From JBMOGA01 sp049318625 (GTDB taxonomy: Bacteria; Pseudomonadota; Alphaproteobacteria; Rhizobiales; Hyphomicrobiaceae), in assembly GCA_049318625.1 (NCBI GenBank), contig JBMOGA010000011.1, positions 30,446 to 94,445 on the forward strand: DNA of 64,000 nucleotides. Reading direction: 5' to 3'. Shown here piece by piece: positions 27,915 through 36,515 of this stretch. Position numbers and translations under genes: made by a program. Every line of letters starts with the position of its first letter. Positions within the stretch are counted from its first letter, which is position 1. Below the pieces are notes generated by a model, which worked only from the letters and a program-made list of their open reading frames with translations, ran no database searches and was not told the origin of the DNA.

Positions 27915-28200
27915 CGCGCAATGAGGCGTGATTCCAGGCGCTTCGAAGGCCGGGGAGAACGGGGTCGGCGAGGATATGAGTAAAAAATAGCCATAAAGCC
28001 TAAAAACAAGGCAATGAGTCGGCCGGGTGGTGCCCCGTGTTTGGGCACGGCCATGCCGGACCGGTGCGGGCTTTCTGAATGGTCCGGGACCTATCCGCCA
28101 GGATGTCGGTGCCGGCAGAGCATGCGAACTGTTGGCGCGGGACGTGGCCATCTCGGGCTATGATGAGAAACGCGCCCGCTTGGCCCGCTAAGGTGATGCC

Positions 28201-29745
28201 ATGACCGACGGCCTCGAACTCTTGACGACCGAGCAGATGGCCGAGGCCGACCGGCGGACCATCGCCGCCGGGACGTCCGGACTGGTGTTGATGGAAAACG
28301 CCGGCCGGGCCGTCGCCGAAGCGGCCGTCGCCATGATGCCCCAAGCCGGAGCGGTCGCGGTGCTGTGCGGTCCCGGCAACAACGGCGGTGATGGGTTCGT
28401 GGCGGCCTGTCTGCTGGCGCAGGCCGGATATCGGGTCCGCGTGGCGCTGGTCGGCTCCCTCGACGGACTGCGCGGGGACGCCGCCGAGATGGCCCGACTG
28501 TGGCGCGGGCCCATCGAGCCCCCCGGGCCTGACGCATGCGCCGGCGTCGATCTGGTGATCGATGCTCTGTTCGGCGCGGGCTTGTCCCGGCCCATCGAAG
28601 GCGCGGCCGCGGCTCTCGTCGAAGCGGTCAACGCCGCGCGTATCCCGGTTCTGGCGGTCGACGTGCCGAGCGGCCTCGACGGCTCGACCGGTCAAGTGAC
28701 GGGTGCGGCGATCCAGGCAACCCGCACGATCACGTTCTTCCGGCGCAAGCCGGGACACGTTCTGATGCCGGGGCGCCGGCTCTGCGGCGAGTTGACGGTT
28801 GCCGATATCGGCATCGGCGCCGCCGTGCTGACCGATCTTGCGGTGATGACGATCGCCAACGCCCCGGCGGCATGGCGCGCGCAGTTCCCCGTGCCGGGCG
28901 CCAAGTCTCACAAGTACGTGCGTGGTCATGCCGTGGTTGTCTCCGGCCCGCCCGACCAGACGGGCGCGGCCCGGCTCGGTGCGCGTGGCGCGCTGCGGGT
29001 CGGTGCCGGCCTCGTGACTGTGGTCGGCTCCGGCGCGGCCAACGCCGTCAATGCCGTGCACCTCACCGCCATCATGGTCCAGGCGCTGGCACCACCGAGG
29101 GGGCTGGCCGAGTTCTTGGCGGATCGGCGCCGCAACACGGTTCTGATCGGGCCGGGCGCCGGGATCGGCACAGCGACAGCCGGTAACGTCGAGACCGTGC
29201 TGGCATCCGAGGCGGCGGTCGTGCTCGATGCCGACGCCCTGACCTCGTTCGCCGAGGTTGCCGAGCGTGCCGGAAGCCTCGGGTTCCTCGGGGCGGCCCC
29301 CGCCAACGACACACTGAGCCCGGCGACGCTGTTCGCGGCCATCCGGCGGCGCGCCGCGCCGGTGGTCATGACACCCCACGAGGGGGAGTTGCGGCGCCTC
29401 CTTCCGGGCATCGCCGCAGGGTCGAAGCTGGCGCGCGCCCGCGCCGCCGCCGAGCAGAGCGGAGCGATCGTCGTCCTCAAAGGGCCGGATACCGTGGTCG
29501 CCGCGCCCGACGGCCGCGCCGCCATCAACGAGAATGCCCCGGCCTGGCTCGCAACCGCCGGCTCCGGCGACGTGCTGGCGGGGTTCGTGGCCGGCTTGCT
29601 CGCGCAGGGCATGCCGGCCTTCGAGGCGGCGTGCGCGGCGGTCTGGTTGCACGGGGCGGCCGGAGCCGCCGTCGGCCCTGGCCTGATCGCCGAGGACCTG
29701 CCCGAGGTGCTGCCGACTGTGCTCCGAAGCCTCCTGTCCTCGTGA
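28201..29745 (+). CDS. nnr: Bifunctional NAD(P)HX epimerase / ADP-dependent NAD(P)HX dehydratase
   Basis: This 514-residue enzyme repairs hydrated NAD(P)H. The N-terminal half is the YjeF_N epimerase (MENAGRAVAEAA, GPGNNGGDGFVAACLL, DALFGAGLSRPI, VDVPSGLDG), and the C-terminal half is the ribokinase-like dehydratase with KGPDTVVAAPDGR and GSGDVLAGFVAGLLAQG. Both halves are complete. AAGGTG directly precedes the ATG. It is divergent from glnB, and in many proteobacteria this gene lies next to glnB, which supports the assignment. Confidence 0.93.
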   Translation: MTDGLELLTTEQMAEADRRTIAAGTSGLVLMENAGRAVAEAAVAMMPQAGAVAVLCGPGNNGGDGFVAACLLAQAGYRVRVALVGSLDGLRGDAAEMARLWRGPIEPPGPDACAGVDLVIDALFGAGLSRPIEGAAAALVEAVNAARIPVLAVDVPSGLDGSTGQVTGAAIQATRTITFFRRKPGHVLMPGRRLCGELTVADIGIGAAVLTDLAVMTIANAPAAWRAQFPVPGAKSHKYVRGHAVVVSGPPDQTGAARLGARGALRVGAGLVTVVGSGAANAVNAVHLTAIMVQALAPPRGLAEFLADRRRNTVLIGPGAGIGTATAGNVETVLASEAAVVLDADALTSFAEVAERAGSLGFLGAAPANDTLSPATLFAAIRRRAAPVVMTPHEGELRRLLPGIAAGSKLARARAAAEQSGAIVVLKGPDTVVAAPDGRAAINENAPAWLATAGSGDVLAGFVAGLLAQGMPAFEAACAAVWLHGAAGAAVGPGLIAEDLPEVLPTVLRSLLSS

Positions 29746-29769
29746 CGCCCGCGCGCCGCTATGACGGAG

Positions 29770-30552
29770 TCAGGCGGCGTCCCAGACGCTTTCGGGCATC
29801 GGCAGGTCACCGAACGTCTCGATCCCGAGCGGCTGGGCAGGCGCTAGGGCCAGCGACTCCGACATCATCCACATGAGCTGGCGCGTGTGCTGTCCGGCGT
29901 GCCACGTGGTCCGCTCCAGGAACTCGTGCAAGGTCTGCTGGCCGTAATAGACGTCGGCACGGCGTGACCAGTCGGCTGTCTGGCCCGGCCCTGCCCACCA
30001 GGCCGCCACGCGTTCGCGAACTCCCAGGCCGTAAGCGAGCAACTCGGCTTTGCTCATGGATCCCGGCTCCGGCTCGCGGCAGTACGAGGCGAAGGTGAGG
30101 GGAATGCCGTCCTCGTGCTCGAGAAAGGCGTCCGCGACGTTGAACAGGTGGTAGCCGAGCTGCAGCAGCGAGCGTGGACGGCCGGGCAGCATTGTCGCGA
30201 GCTGCGCCTCCGGGATCTGGCCGAGGAAGCGCGCGGCGCCATCGAGAATGCGAAGCAGTCGCCGGTGCAACTCGGCCGGCGGATGCTGGATGGGCGCCCC
30301 GTAGGCGATACCGGCCAGCTCCGCCACATCCTTCAGCACCTGACCATTGACCCACCGGTCGCCGCGCGTGACGATCGGAACTTGGCGCAGCCCGAACCGC
30401 GCGAGTTCGTCGAAGGCACCTTCGTCGGCCAGCACATTCCGCGACAGGAACGGCACGCCCCGGCGGGTCAGGAACTCCTTGGTCCTGAGGCAGCTCGTGC
30501 AGCCGGGCTGCCAGTAGACACGAAGGGCGTTGTCGGCGCTCGGCACGGTCAT
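29770..30552 (-). CDS. Glutaredoxin-DinB fusion protein
   Basis: This 260-residue protein fuses an N-terminal glutaredoxin-like domain (residues ~9-85; VYWQPGCTSC with CxxC at Cys18/Cys21, then RQVPIVTRGDRWVNG containing the cis-Pro) to a C-terminal DinB-like four-helix domain (about 110-245) with the metal-ligand-like motif TTWHAGQHTRQL. DinB folds in actinobacteria and Bacillus include thiol-dependent S-transferases that use mycothiol or bacillithiol, so a thiol-coupled transferase or reductase is a reasonable guess. It is convergent with nnr and divergent from the ABC importer. Confidence 0.75.
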   Translation of the reverse strand: MTVPSADNALRVYWQPGCTSCLRTKEFLTRRGVPFLSRNVLADEGAFDELARFGLRQVPIVTRGDRWVNGQVLKDVAELAGIAYGAPIQHPPAELHRRLLRILDGAARFLGQIPEAQLATMLPGRPRSLLQLGYHLFNVADAFLEHEDGIPLTFASYCREPEPGSMSKAELLAYGLGVRERVAAWWAGPGQTADWSRRADVYYGQQTLHEFLERTTWHAGQHTRQLMWMMSESLALAPAQPLGIETFGDLPMPESVWDAA

Positions 30553-30718
30553 CGGCGGGGCTCTCCACTGGGTCTTCGGCCATTTGAGATGGCCCGACGC
30601 CGCGCAGCAAGCCGGCCGCCCGAACACCAACCTTGCGGCTGACGCGGGCCTCTGGCATGCAAGCGGAAAAGAAGACGCCATCGCCCTCCGCGGTGGCGCC
30701 GAAGCATCAGGGCAGGAA

Positions 30719-31567
30719 ATGGGTCCGAGCGCCACAGCAGCGCCAATCGCCGCGTCGTCTGAAGCCGTCGCTCGCCAGGCGATCGAACTCGCTGCCGTGT
30801 CGGTCGCTTTTCCAATGCCGTCCGGCCGTGTCTACACGGCGGTCGCGGCGACCGATCTCAAAGTGGATGCTGGCGAATTCGTCGCCATCGTCGGCCCGAC
30901 GGGCTGCGGAAAGTCAACGCTGCTGAACGTCGCCGCAGGCCTGCTGCGTCCCGCCGCCGGGCGCGTATCCATCGACGGCCGCCCGCTTGCCGGCCTCAAT
31001 CGCACCGCCGGCTACCTGTTCCAGCAGGACGCCGTGATGCCATGGAAAACGGCCCGCGAGAACGTCGCGCTCGGCCTCGAAATCGCCGGCACCCCGCGGC
31101 GGCAGGCCCACGAGGAGGCGCAGCGCTGGCTCACCCGCGTCGGCCTCAAGGCCTTCGGTGACCGCTACCCCCACCAGCTCTCCGGTGGCCAGCGCAAGCG
31201 GGTCGGTCTCGCCCAGGTGCTGATCCGCAACCCGCGCATGCTGCTGATGGACGAGCCGTTCGGCCCGCTCGATGCCCAGACCCGCCAGATCATGGGTACG
31301 CTCCTGCTCGACCTGTGGGCGGCGGATCGCAAGGCCGTGCTGTTCGTCACGCACGACCTCGAAGAGGCGATCGCGCTGGCCGACCGCGTGGTCATCATGT
31401 CGGCGGGTCCCGAGGCGCGCATCATCGGCGACTGGCCGGTCGATCTGCCACGCCCGCGCGACGCCGCAGACGTGCGGTTGCTGCCCCGCTTTCACGAACT
31501 TCACAAGGCGATATGGGGCCAGTTGCGCGCCGAGGTCGTCAAGACGTACGGGGATGTGGAGGCATGA
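30719..31567 (+). CDS. ABC importer ATP-binding protein (TauB/SsuB/NrtD-like)
   Basis: This 282-residue ATPase belongs to the nitrate/sulfonate/taurine importer class. It has Walker A GPTGCGKST, Q-loop LFQQDAVMPW, signature LSGGQRKRVGLAQVL, Walker B LLMDEPFGPLD and the H-loop THD. The ATG at 30719 gives a normal family length apart from a 25-residue leader; a longer in-frame start exists at 30530 but overlaps the divergent gene's start. Its stop overlaps the permease start (ATGA), so the three importer genes form one operon. Confidence 0.9.
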   Translation: MGPSATAAPIAASSEAVARQAIELAAVSVAFPMPSGRVYTAVAATDLKVDAGEFVAIVGPTGCGKSTLLNVAAGLLRPAAGRVSIDGRPLAGLNRTAGYLFQQDAVMPWKTARENVALGLEIAGTPRRQAHEEAQRWLTRVGLKAFGDRYPHQLSGGQRKRVGLAQVLIRNPRMLLMDEPFGPLDAQTRQIMGTLLLDLWAADRKAVLFVTHDLEEAIALADRVVIMSAGPEARIIGDWPVDLPRPRDAADVRLLPRFHELHKAIWGQLRAEVVKTYGDVEA

Positions 31568-32355
31568 CCATCGGTCCGGCACGCCTGCTCGCCTATCAAC
31601 TGCTCGTCGCGGTCATCCTGATCGGCTTCTGGCACATCGGTTCGAGCGTCCCGATCGCCGGCGTTTACATCCTCCCGAAATTCTTCTTCTCGACGCCGCT
31701 CGACGTGGCGATGCGGGTCATCCGCATGTTCGCGACCGGCGAGGTGTGGCGCCATCTCGGCGTCACGCTGCTCGAGGCCGTGCTGTCGTTCGGGATCGGC
31801 TCCCTCGGCGGCGTGATCTTCGGCTTCTGGTTTGCCCGCAAGCCCTTCATTTCCGCGGTCTTCGGGCCCTACCTTCAGATCGTCAATGCGCTGCCGCGTG
31901 TCGTCCTGGCGCCGATCTTCATGCTGTGGTTCGGCCTCGGGATCTGGTCGAAAGTGGCGCTCGGTGTGACGCTTGTCTTCTTCATCGTGTTCTTCAACGT
32001 CTACCAGGGTGTGCGGGAGGTGAACACGACGGTGCTCGCCAATGCCCGCATGCTCGGCATGAACGAACGCCAGCTTCTGCGCCACGTCTACTGGCCGTCG
32101 GCGCTCTCTTGGATGTTCTCGTCGCTTCACACGTCGGTTGGCTTCGCGATCATCGGCGCCGTCGTCGGCGAGTACCTCGGATCGTCCGCCGGTCTCGGCT
32201 ATCTCATTCAACAGGCCGAGGGCGTGCTCGACGTCACCGGCGTGTTCGCGGGCATGGTGATCCTGGCCGCGTTCGTGCTCATCATCGATTGGCTGGTCAC
32301 TCTCGTCGAGCGGCGCCTCCTGGTGTGGCGCCCCGCTCCGGCAACCGCAAACTGA
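31564..32355 (+). CDS. ABC importer permease (TauC/SsuC-like)
   Basis: This 263-residue inner-membrane permease has about six spans, with the BPD_transp_1 coupling motif in EVNTTVLANARMLGMNERQLLRHVYWPSA and the EYLGSSAGLGYLIQQAEG segment typical of the SsuC/TauC group. It starts within the end of the ATPase gene and is followed 31 bases later by the solute-binding protein gene. Confidence 0.92.
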   Translation: MTIGPARLLAYQLLVAVILIGFWHIGSSVPIAGVYILPKFFFSTPLDVAMRVIRMFATGEVWRHLGVTLLEAVLSFGIGSLGGVIFGFWFARKPFISAVFGPYLQIVNALPRVVLAPIFMLWFGLGIWSKVALGVTLVFFIVFFNVYQGVREVNTTVLANARMLGMNERQLLRHVYWPSALSWMFSSLHTSVGFAIIGAVVGEYLGSSAGLGYLIQQAEGVLDVTGVFAGMVILAAFVLIIDWLVTLVERRLLVWRPAPATAN

Positions 32356-32386
32356 ACGAAGCCGACACAAAGAGGAGGAAGACCAT

Positions 32387-33394
32387 ATGTTGCGCAGGCT
32401 GACTTTCATCACGGCTCTAGCCGCCGTTCTGGCCGGTCCGGCATTCGCTCAGGGCGCGCCCGAAAAGGCGAGCATCAATCTGGGCGTCGGCGGAAAGCCG
32501 CTTCTCTATTATCTTCCGCTGACCGTTGCCGAGCGGAAAGGGTTCTTCAAGGAGCAGGGGCTCGACGTCGCCATCAACGACTTCGGCGGCGGCGCCAAGT
32601 CGCTGCAGGCGCTCGTCGGCGGCTCCGTCGACGTGGTGACCGGCGCCTACGAGCATACCATCCGGATGCAGGTCAAGGGCCAGGATATCGTCGCCGTCGC
32701 CGAACTCGGACGGTTCCCGGGCATTGTCGTCGCCGTGCACAAGAGCAAGGTCGATCAGATCAAGTCGGCAGCTGATCTCAAGGGCATGAAGATCGGTGTC
32801 ACCGCGCCGGGCTCGTCCACCATGCTGACGGTGCAGTATGCGATGGTGAAGGCCGGTTTGAAGGCCACCGATGCGGCGTTCATCGGGGTCGGGGGCGGTG
32901 CCTCGGCGGTTGCTGCGATGAAGAAGGGCGAGATCGATGCCATCTCGCATCTCGATCCGGTCATCGCCAAGCTCGAGGCGGACGGCGATATCAAGGTTCT
33001 GATCGACACCCGCACCGAAGCCGGCTCGAAGGCGCTTTGGGGCGGCTCCAATCCGGCGGCCGTGCTCTACATGAAGCGCGAGTTCGTGGAGAAGAACCCC
33101 AACACCACCCAACGGTTGACCAACGCGCTCGTGAAATCCCTCAAATGGCTTGCCACGGCAAAGCCCGAAGAGGTGGCGGCGGTCGTGCCTGAGGAGTACC
33201 ACCTCGGGGACAAGGCGCTCTATATGGAGGCGGTCAGGAAGTCGCTCGAGAGTTACTCGCGCGACGGCATCGCGAGTGAGGCCGGCATGCAGAGCGTGCT
33301 CGCCACGCTGCAGGCTCTCGATCCCGAGCTCGCCAGCGCCAAGGTCGACCTCGGCCGCACCTTCGAGCCCCGCTTCGCCAAGGCGGTGAAGTAA
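32387..33394 (+). CDS. ABC importer periplasmic substrate-binding protein (NMT1/SsuA-like)
   Basis: This 335-residue binding protein has a signal peptide (cleavage after FAQ) and a two-lobed NMT1/SsuA-like domain: PLTVAERKGFFKEQGLDVAI, GGSVDVVTGAYEH, LKGMKIGVTAPGSSTM and EIDAISHLDPVIAKLE. Ligands of this class include sulfonates, nitrate, pyrimidines and aromatic acids; the ligand cannot be assigned here. AGGAGG precedes the ATG. The dehydrogenase gene 101 bases downstream may act on the imported compound. Confidence 0.9.
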   Translation: MLRRLTFITALAAVLAGPAFAQGAPEKASINLGVGGKPLLYYLPLTVAERKGFFKEQGLDVAINDFGGGAKSLQALVGGSVDVVTGAYEHTIRMQVKGQDIVAVAELGRFPGIVVAVHKSKVDQIKSAADLKGMKIGVTAPGSSTMLTVQYAMVKAGLKATDAAFIGVGGGASAVAAMKKGEIDAISHLDPVIAKLEADGDIKVLIDTRTEAGSKALWGGSNPAAVLYMKREFVEKNPNTTQRLTNALVKSLKWLATAKPEEVAAVVPEEYHLGDKALYMEAVRKSLESYSRDGIASEAGMQSVLATLQALDPELASAKVDLGRTFEPRFAKAVK

Positions 33395-33495
33395 CCGAAC
33401 GCAGGACCATCGCCACGCCGCCGCTTGAGGGTGGCGTGGCGGCCGCGACCCCGACCGGGCCCCACGAAATCTCGAAGCGAGCACCAAGAGCACCC

Positions 33496-34587
33496 ATGGC
33501 GAAGTCCAAGACATCGAAGACCGAGAAGCTGAGCATCGCCGTTATCCCGGGTGACGGCATCGGCAACGAGGTCGTGCCGGAGGGGATGCGTGTGCTCGAG
33601 GCCGCGGGCCGCCGGTTCGGCATCGACTTCGAATGGAAGAATTTCGATTGGAGTTGTGAGCGCTTCCAGAAGAAGGGCGCCATGATGCCGACGGACGGCC
33701 TCGACCGTCTGCGCGAGCACCAAGCCATCTACCTCGGTGCGGTTGGTTATCCCGGTGTGCCCGACCACGTCTCGCTGTGGGGTCTGCTGATCCCGATCCG
33801 CCGCGGGTTCGAGCAGTACATCAATCTGCGCCCCGTCCGCTTGTTCAAGGGGCTCAAGTCGCCATTGGCCGATCGCAAGCCCGGCGAGATCGACTATTGG
33901 ATCGTGCGCGAGAACAACGAGGGCGAGTACTCGTCGGTCGGCGGCCGGATTTACGAAGGCACCGAGTACGAAGCCGCCATCCAGCAGGCCATCTTCACGC
34001 GGCGCGGCTGCGACCGGGTGATGCGCTACGCCTTCGAACTGGCCGCGACGCGCAAGCGCCAAGAGGTGGCCTCGGCGACCAAGTCCAACGGTATCTCGAT
34101 CTCGATGCCGTTCTGGGACGAGCGGTTCGCGGAAATGGCCAAGCACTTCCCGAAGGTCAAGACCAGCCAGTTCCACATCGACATTCTGTGCGCGCACTTG
34201 GTGCGCAATCCACACTGGTTCGACGTGATCGTCGCCTCCAATCTGTTCGGCGACATCCTGTCCGATCTCGGCCCCGCGACGACCGGCACCATCGCCATTG
34301 CGCCCGGCGGTAACATCAATCCCGAGAAGAAGTACCCGTCCATGTTCGAGCCCGTCCACGGCTCGGCACCCGACATCGCCGGCAAGGGCATCGCCAACCC
34401 CATCGGCCAGATCTGGTCCGGCGCGATGATGCTGGAACATCTCGGATATCCGGCAGCGGCGGATGCCATCGTCGGGGCCATCGAGACGCTGATCGCGGAG
34501 CATGACCTGCGGACCCCGGATATGGGTGGCAAGGCCTCGACCAAGGAACTCGGCAAGGCGATCGCGGAACTCGTCGCCGAAGGATAG
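33496..34587 (+). CDS. Tartrate dehydrogenase/decarboxylase-like beta-hydroxyacid oxidative decarboxylase
   Basis: This 363-residue protein is a member of the isopropylmalate/isocitrate/tartrate dehydrogenase family, which oxidises and often decarboxylates a 2-hydroxyacid with NAD and a divalent metal. Motifs include IAVIPGDGIGNEVVPE, REnNEGEYSSVGGR (substrate loop), NLFGDILSDLGP (metal-binding Asp) and FEPVHGSAPDIAGKGIANP. The NEGEYSSVGG loop favours the TtuC (tartrate/D-malate) branch over LeuB. The ATG at 33496 is preceded by a weak AAGAG. It follows the ABC importer operon on the same strand. Confidence 0.85.
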   Translation: MAKSKTSKTEKLSIAVIPGDGIGNEVVPEGMRVLEAAGRRFGIDFEWKNFDWSCERFQKKGAMMPTDGLDRLREHQAIYLGAVGYPGVPDHVSLWGLLIPIRRGFEQYINLRPVRLFKGLKSPLADRKPGEIDYWIVRENNEGEYSSVGGRIYEGTEYEAAIQQAIFTRRGCDRVMRYAFELAATRKRQEVASATKSNGISISMPFWDERFAEMAKHFPKVKTSQFHIDILCAHLVRNPHWFDVIVASNLFGDILSDLGPATTGTIAIAPGGNINPEKKYPSMFEPVHGSAPDIAGKGIANPIGQIWSGAMMLEHLGYPAAADAIVGAIETLIAEHDLRTPDMGGKASTKELGKAIAELVAEG

Positions 34588-34634
34588 TGGCGCCTGGGGT
34601 TGCAGATTCGCCCGCGATATGGTGACCGTTGTCC

Positions 34635-36413
34635 ATGATTGGCTGCGAGCGGAATCGTCCGGCGAAAGGGTGGGCTGTCCGGCGCACGACGGCGGCGTGG
34701 GCGGTGGCCCTGCTGCTTGCGCCGGCCGCGGCCGATCTGGCGCGGGCACAAGGACAGGTGGCATCGAAAGTCCAGGATGCCTCGGCGCTGCTCACCAAGG
34801 GTGATGCGGCCGGTGCCCTGGCGATGTACGGCGAAGCGCTGTCCGACCCCGGCCTCACCAACGACCGGCGGTCGGCGATCCTGACCGACCGCGGCGTGGT
34901 GTACAGCCGGCTCAATCAGCCGCGCCAGGCCATCGAGGACTTCAACCGGGCGATCCAGCTCTTCCCCGAAAACCCCGCCGTCTACAACAATCGCGGGTCG
35001 ACGCTGCTGGCGCTCGGGTTGGCACAGGAGGCGGTCAAGGATTTCGATCGCGCCATCGCCCTCGCACCCGGATATGCCGCGTCCTACAACAACCGTGCAG
35101 CCGCCTACACGCGCCTCGGCATGCCGATCGAAGCCATTCGCGATTACACCAAAGCGATCGAGTTGGCGCCGCAGAACCCGGCGCCGCTCGGCGGCCGCGG
35201 CCGCGCCCATCTCGCCCAGCAGCGCCCCCACGCGGCGCTGCGCGACTTCAACCGGGCCATCAATGCCGACGGCCGCTTCGCCGCCGGGTATCGCGCGCGG
35301 GCCGAGGCGAAGCTCGCCATCCAGCGCTACGACGAGGCGGCGGAAGACCTCAGCCGTGCGGCGGCATTCGACGCCGTCAACCCCGAGGTGCTGCTGCTGC
35401 GCGGCCGCGCTTACCTTCTCGCTGGCAACTACGCCGGTGCCATCAAGGACTTTTCCCGCGCCATCGAGTTCGAGCCGGGCCGCGCCCGGGCGTACGAGCT
35501 CAGAGGCTATGCTCATGCACGGGCCGAGGCTCACGACCTGGCCGACGCCGATCTCGCCAGGGCACTCGAACTCGAGCCGCGATCCGCGCTGGCCTACGCC
35601 TACCGGGCCTGGTTGTTCAAACAGACCGGACGGGCGGAGCTGGCCGCGCGCGAGATCGACAAGGCCGCAAAGATCGAGGCGGATCGGGCCGAGGTTCTGT
35701 GGGTTCGCGCCGAGATCACGGAGGCGCTGGGCCGGCCCCAGGAGGCAATCGGTCATCTGAGCCGGGCGCTGGTGGCGGACCCGAGCCTCAAGGAAGCCGT
35801 CGACGCACTCGACCGCCTCGGCGGTCGGTCCGGCCAGGACGAGACCGAGGTCGACGGCGGGCTCGATCCGTGGCGGGTCGTCAAGCAGTCGGGCCGCTTT
35901 TTCGCCGTCAGTCGCCAGCATCCACGCCTGCGGGTGCCGCTGGAGATGATGGGGCCGGGCCAGCCGCGCCTGCTCGAGTTCGACATCCGTCCGCCGCCGT
36001 TCGTCGGGATCGCACTGCTGCGATTCGATGCCGGCAAGGTGAATGGGGCAGAGCCGGCGGAGCAGGTGGCGATCCTCGATCTGCAGGCCGGTGCGATCGT
36101 CGGCATCCAGCCTCATCGTCAGGGCGATCGGATCGCGGCGTGGCAGTGGAACGAAGGGCGCGTCGTGGTGGCGAGCGTGGACGGCGTGAGCGACGAGTTC
36201 GTGCTGCGCCAAGCGCCCCGTCCCGCCCCAGTTGCCGATCCGCGGCGCCTTGCGACCGGGGCAGGTACGCAACCCAAATACGGCTTGCCGGAGTGGGCGC
36301 CGTGGGCCACTCCGAACAACTATCCGCGCCAGGCGCCGGCTCCGGGCTACGGGGCGTCCGGTGGCGGTCAGAAGAAGCCGAAGACGTTGTTCGACATGCT
36401 GCTCGGCAATTAG
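34635..36413 (+). CDS. Secreted tetratricopeptide-repeat protein
   Basis: This 592-residue protein has a signal peptide (hydrophobic core near residues 20-35, cleavage near ARA) followed by roughly ten TPR units (about residues 45-390), several in the form AIEDFNRAIQLFPENPAVYNNRG. The last ~190 residues form a separate beta-rich domain of unknown type (GGLDPWRVVKQSGRFFAVS...) and a Pro/Gly-rich tail ending FDMLLGN. It is probably a periplasmic scaffold for protein-protein contacts. The ATG at 34635 is preceded by GGTGA; a TTG two codons earlier is possible. Confidence 0.8.
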   Translation: MIGCERNRPAKGWAVRRTTAAWAVALLLAPAAADLARAQGQVASKVQDASALLTKGDAAGALAMYGEALSDPGLTNDRRSAILTDRGVVYSRLNQPRQAIEDFNRAIQLFPENPAVYNNRGSTLLALGLAQEAVKDFDRAIALAPGYAASYNNRAAAYTRLGMPIEAIRDYTKAIELAPQNPAPLGGRGRAHLAQQRPHAALRDFNRAINADGRFAAGYRARAEAKLAIQRYDEAAEDLSRAAAFDAVNPEVLLLRGRAYLLAGNYAGAIKDFSRAIEFEPGRARAYELRGYAHARAEAHDLADADLARALELEPRSALAYAYRAWLFKQTGRAELAAREIDKAAKIEADRAEVLWVRAEITEALGRPQEAIGHLSRALVADPSLKEAVDALDRLGGRSGQDETEVDGGLDPWRVVKQSGRFFAVSRQHPRLRVPLEMMGPGQPRLLEFDIRPPPFVGIALLRFDAGKVNGAEPAEQVAILDLQAGAIVGIQPHRQGDRIAAWQWNEGRVVVASVDGVSDEFVLRQAPRPAPVADPRRLATGAGTQPKYGLPEWAPWATPNNYPRQAPAPGYGASGGGQKKPKTLFDMLLGN

Positions 36414-36515
36414 GTCGCAGCGGCGCGTGCGCCGGTCGAGCGATCCGGTCCCGGCCGGGGTCCGTTGACGGCAGGCTCACGCCTGTCGCGACGATACGTC
36501 CACCCCCGGAGCCCC

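Noticed and set aside
34740..35830. Regularly spaced similar segments that could be taken for a repeat array
   Set aside because: They are the degenerate ~34-codon units of tetratricopeptide repeats in one coding frame, not a CRISPR or DNA-level repeat.
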